Below are positions 6,024 through 8,435 of a DNA stretch of 8,435 nucleotides, one piece after another. The DNA lies in contig CAKRWK010000039.1 in assembly GCA_934417455.1 (NCBI GenBank), positions 1 to 8,435 on the forward strand, given 5' to 3'. Source of the stretch: an uncultured Eubacteriales bacterium (GTDB taxonomy: Bacteria > Bacillota > Clostridia > Oscillospirales > CAG-272). Position numbers and translations under genes: made by a program. Positions within the stretch are counted from its first letter, which is position 1. Each line of letters begins with the position of its first letter. Under the pieces are notes generated by a model, which saw only the letters and a list, made by a program, of their open reading frames with translations, did no database searches and had not been told where the DNA came from.

Positions 6024-6554
6024 TTATTTGAAGAAAACAAGCCAAAGAATCAAAAGAACGGCCAGAAGTCCCAAAAGGACAAAAAGCATAACAAGGGACG
6101 GCTTTTTGTACGGTTTTGCCGTCTTGGCGATATAGTCCCTTATCGCCTTGTCCGTCTCTTTCTGCCTTTTTGTGACGGCCTCGGCAAGCACGGCTTTCGG
6201 GTCGTCTCCGACGCCGATACCGCCGAGAAGCGAAAGCAGTTCCGCCGCCGTCACCTCCGGCTCCTCCGTCCACTCTTCCGCCAGTTCCCCGTCTTTTGTG
6301 ATTTCGTACATATTGCCGTAGGTCAGCCCCTGCATCGCCTGTTCCTTCTTGTTTTTCGGGGCAGGAGCGGCAGGGTCATACAGCCGCAGAATGACGGAGT
6401 AATACGGCGTTTTATCCGTCAGGGACGAATGAAAATTCAGTGCGTCGTCCATAAAGGCGACTTCCATCGAAAGAGCCAGCCCTACCGCCTTCGCGCGGGC
6501 GTTCGCTTCTTCGTACACGGGGGTCCATCGGTTCCGGATGTCCTGCGTATTCAT
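6024..6554 (-). CDS. Hypothetical protein with a C-terminal membrane anchor
   Basis: I do not recognise this 176-residue protein. Residues 1-100 look like a small soluble domain with alternating hydrophobic residues (VEF-like strands around 29-36 and YYSVILRLYD at 51-60). Residues 101-150 are helical and charged (AVLAEAVTKRQKETDKAIRDYI at 121-142 suggests an amphipathic or coiled-coil helix). A basic stretch KPYKK (147-151) is followed by one strongly hydrophobic segment at 153-174, ending FFK. With no signal peptide, the bulk should lie in the cytoplasm, held by a tail anchor. The ATG at 6554 follows GGAGG by 7 bases; in-frame codons further up would overlap the upstream gene. Position between a sugar isomerase-like gene and an exporter suggests co-transcription but gives no clear function. 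Confidence 0.8.
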   Translation of the reverse strand: MNTQDIRNRWTPVYEEANARAKAVGLALSMEVAFMDDALNFHSSLTDKTPYYSVILRLYDPAAPAPKNKKEQAMQGLTYGNMYEITKDGELAEEWTEEPEVTAAELLSLLGGIGVGDDPKAVLAEAVTKRQKETDKAIRDYIAKTAKPYKKPSLVMLFVLLGLLAVLLILWLVFFK

Positions 6555-6610
6555 ATGTATTCCTCCCTTTGCGCCGGGCGCGCGGCGGATAACTTCCGCG
6601 AAAGCACGCA

Positions 6611-6648
6611 AAAGCACCGACCGTGCGCGCACGCGCGGGCGATGCTTT
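6611..6648 (-). terminator. GC-rich hairpin in the 116-base gap (weak terminator candidate)
   Basis: On the minus strand AAAGCATCG (6648-6640) pairs with CGGTGCTTT (6619-6611), a 9-bp stem with one T-G pair. A GC-rich, self-complementary loop of alternating GC bases (6620-6639) lies between the arms. Only four T end the structure (GCTTTTGCG), so termination would be partial. It stands between the TIM-barrel gene and the anchored hypothetical gene and may reduce downstream expression or protect the 3' end of the upstream message. I see no convincing promoter in the rest of this gap. Confidence 0.4.
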
Positions 6649-6670
6649 TCTTTCCGATTGTTTTCCGATC

Positions 6671-7504
6671 TTACAGACCGAACGCGTTCTTCAGATAATC
6701 CCTTGACAGTTTCGCGGCTTCGAGTTCCGTCATACCGCCGTAGGTTCTGTCCTGCTCGACAATGGCCAGTTCGGTACCGCACTCATCGCAGGCGCGGAGA
6801 ATAGCGGCGAAGTCCTGCCGTCCCATACCGACGGGGCGGAATTCAAAACCGTTGTCCTCTTTCGAGATTTTTTCGTTCTCTTTGCCGACGAGTTCGTATG
6901 CGGGACCGCCTGCCAGTTTTTTGCAGACGAAGTCCTTCAAGTGGACGATTTCGACCCGTCCGGCAAACTGACGGATTTTCGCCGCCGGATCAAGACCGGC
7001 GTATGCCACCCAACAGGTGTCGAGTTCGGGGTCGATGAGTTCGGCGGGAACATTCTCGAAAATGCGGTCGTGAATGTATTTTCCGTCGTCTTTTTCAAAC
7101 TCAAAATCGTGGTTGTGATAGGCGAGTTTCATGCCGTGCGCCGCGAGACGACGGCCGAAGTCGGTGAATTTGCGGAAGGAGTCCTTCCCCGCTTCGCCGA
7201 CGAGGTTTTCCTTGTCGTACCACGGAATGACGACATATTTCACGCCGAAGGTTTTGAGAAATTCGATTTCGCCGTCCGGGTCATGATCAAACGCGGACAG
7301 GTTTCTGTGCACGGACAGGCATTTCAAACCGAGAGAATCGAGAAGGTTCTTTATCTCTTCCCCCGTGCGGCCGCCGTAGCACTCACCGGCAAATTCCACA
7401 TATTCATAGCCCATGCCGGCAACGGCACGGAGAGTTCCTTCAAAGTCCGCGGCGAGCGTCTCTCTGACGCCGTACAGTTGCAGACCGATATGGATGTTAC
7501 GCAT
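6671..7504 (-). CDS. Sugar-phosphate isomerase/epimerase-like TIM-barrel protein (AP endonuclease 2 fold)
   Basis: A 277-residue protein of the xylose-isomerase-like TIM-barrel family. Family features are the opening IGLQLYGVRE (6-15), GYEYVEFAG (32-40) with a candidate metal ligand Glu37, SVHRNL (64-69), AYHNHDFEFE (128-137), LDTCW (161-165) with Asp162, VHLKDF (187-192) with His188, GMG (226-228) and VEQD (249-252) with Glu250. Such proteins bind one divalent metal and catalyse isomerisation, epimerisation, dehydration or elimination on sugars or cyclitols; the exact reaction is not readable from sequence. The ATG at 7504 has AAAGGAG 7 bases upstream. It follows the Gfo/Idh/MocA oxidoreductase by 28 bases and is surely co-transcribed with it. 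That pairing is typical of pathways in which the oxidoreductase makes a keto-sugar and the TIM-barrel enzyme acts on it. No signal peptide. Confidence 0.92.
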   Translation of the reverse strand: MRNIHIGLQLYGVRETLAADFEGTLRAVAGMGYEYVEFAGECYGGRTGEEIKNLLDSLGLKCLSVHRNLSAFDHDPDGEIEFLKTFGVKYVVIPWYDKENLVGEAGKDSFRKFTDFGRRLAAHGMKLAYHNHDFEFEKDDGKYIHDRIFENVPAELIDPELDTCWVAYAGLDPAAKIRQFAGRVEIVHLKDFVCKKLAGGPAYELVGKENEKISKEDNGFEFRPVGMGRQDFAAILRACDECGTELAIVEQDRTYGGMTELEAAKLSRDYLKNAFGL

Positions 7505-7532
7505 AATACGCTCCTTTATTCCGTCGGAAATC

Positions 7533-8435
7533 TCAGATTTCGGGAATTTCCACTTTCAGTTCGTGACCGCATTCGGCCGACTTGCAGATGTAGTCAATGA
7601 TAGCCTGGTTGTAGAGAATCTCGGACGACGGAACGGGGGCTTTGCCGCCGGTCTTGACAGCGTCAAGGAACGTGCGGATCTTCTTGTCGAAGTTGGTGGG
7701 GTCACCGGGCTTCGGGATGATCTGCGGCAGTCTGGTTTCGACCTGCTTGCCGGCCACTTCGTGGTAAATCACGAGATCGCCGCCGATGGTGCCGTTCCAG
7801 CACTCGGTCGAGGGAATGCGCAGGCCGCCCTTGGTACCGAGAATCAGCGTATCACCCGTGGTATCGATGTTGGCCGCCCACGAAATACGGAAGTCAAGGA
7901 TAATGTCGCCTTCCAGACGGACAAAGCCGGCCGCGAAGTCGTCGACTTCAAAGAGTTTCGCGTATTCGGGATGACCGGTACGGACATAGTTGCAGTAGTT
8001 CGGGTCCGTGCCGAAGAAAGCGGATTTATATCCCGTGACGGTCAGCGGCTTCGGATAGCCGACGGCGCGCAGGACCATATCGAGGGAATAGCATCCGATG
8101 TCACCGAGAGCACCGATACCGGCGGTCTTGTCTTCGATGAAGGTGGTGCCGAACGGCGTCGGAATACCGCGACGGCGGCCGCCGCCCGTCTGGATGTAGT
8201 ACACCTTGCCGAGCACGCCGCTCTGCACGATGTCGCGCACCATGATCATATTGTCGTCAAGGCGGGGCTGGAAGCCGATGGAGAGGACTTTGCCGCTCTT
8301 CTTCTCGGCGCGCATAACCTCAACGGCCTCTTCGGTCGTGACGGTGAAGGGCTTTTCGAGAAGGACATGGAGTCCCGCATTCAGCGCATGGATGGCGCAG
8401 GGCGCGTGCTGACGGTTATACGTGCAGACGGACAC
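7533..8435 (-). CDS. Gfo/Idh/MocA-family oxidoreductase, partial (N-terminus beyond the window)
   Basis: 300 residues are present; the frame is open to the window edge and the start of the Rossmann domain, including its GxGxxG motif, is missing. The visible part begins in the cofactor domain with VCTYNRQH and reaches LLEKPF (25-30), whose EKP holds the conserved lysine of true NAD(P)-dependent family members. The C-terminal domain has GALGDIGCYSLD (108-119), the family's substrate-site motif, with Tyr where many members have His, and DDFAAGFVRL (165-174). It should oxidise a sugar or cyclitol hydroxyl, or reduce the keto form, with NAD(H). Unlike the protein at 199-1440 it keeps the catalytic EKP lysine, so the two are not equivalent. 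Its stop is 28 bases before the start of the TIM-barrel gene. The first codon in the window (GTG) is an internal Val, not a start. Confidence 0.92.
   Translation of the reverse strand: MSVCTYNRQHAPCAIHALNAGLHVLLEKPFTVTTEEAVEVMRAEKKSGKVLSIGFQPRLDDNMIMVRDIVQSGVLGKVYYIQTGGGRRRGIPTPFGTTFIEDKTAGIGALGDIGCYSLDMVLRAVGYPKPLTVTGYKSAFFGTDPNYCNYVRTGHPEYAKLFEVDDFAAGFVRLEGDIILDFRISWAANIDTTGDTLILGTKGGLRIPSTECWNGTIGGDLVIYHEVAGKQVETRLPQIIPKPGDPTNFDKKIRTFLDAVKTGGKAPVPSSEILYNQAIIDYICKSAECGHELKVEIPEI

Noticed and set aside
6555..6782. Upstream extension of the anchored hypothetical protein to 252 residues
   Set aside because: The extension would overlap the TIM-barrel gene and run through the hairpin, while the ATG at 6554 has a good ribosome site.

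Overview
The window looks like a stretch of a Gram-positive, Clostridia-type genome, possibly from an uncultured gut lineage. The reasons are strong AAGGAGG-type ribosome sites, textbook TTGACA-17-TACAAT promoters that stand out as AT-rich islands in a fairly GC-rich sequence, simple intrinsic terminators, and the gene families present. The taxonomic assignment is inference. All eight protein genes lie on the minus strand, so the window reads biologically from right to left. No rRNA, tRNA, CRISPR array, insertion sequence or prophage gene was seen.

Right part (8435 to 4723): a probable co-oriented run. It starts with a Gfo/Idh/MocA oxidoreductase cut by the window edge. 28 bases later comes a TIM-barrel sugar-phosphate isomerase/epimerase-like protein. 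After a 116-base gap with a GC-rich hairpin comes an unrecognised 176-residue protein with one C-terminal membrane anchor. Then comes a split ThrE-type amino-acid exporter: a 255-residue ThrE/YjjP-like subunit followed 10 bases later by a 157-residue YjjB-like subunit. The first pair looks like sugar (possibly keto-sugar) metabolism; the exporter pair is functionally separate.

Middle (4726 to 1568): a strong promoter, whose -35 box overlaps the stop codon of the exporter gene, drives a 575-residue AMP-forming acyl-CoA synthetase. An intrinsic terminator follows that gene. Immediately after the terminator's U-tract sits the ribosome site of an intact M16-family zinc peptidase, for which no separate promoter is visible.

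Left part (1567 to 1): a perfect promoter with clustered CAATA/TATTG half-sites drives a protein with the sequence signature of GH109, the NAD-dependent glycosidases built on the Gfo/Idh/MocA fold. It ends at a bidirectional terminator. Facing it on the plus strand is a second perfect promoter whose only visible product is an RNA of about 88 nucleotides ending at that same terminator, a candidate small RNA. A perfect 16-bp inverted repeat lies just upstream of that promoter.

The two items most worth following up are the candidate small RNA at 66-190 and the GH109-like enzyme, which lies about 6 kb from a second Gfo/Idh/MocA enzyme paired with a TIM-barrel partner. I did not find clear evidence of a wholly new multi-gene system.
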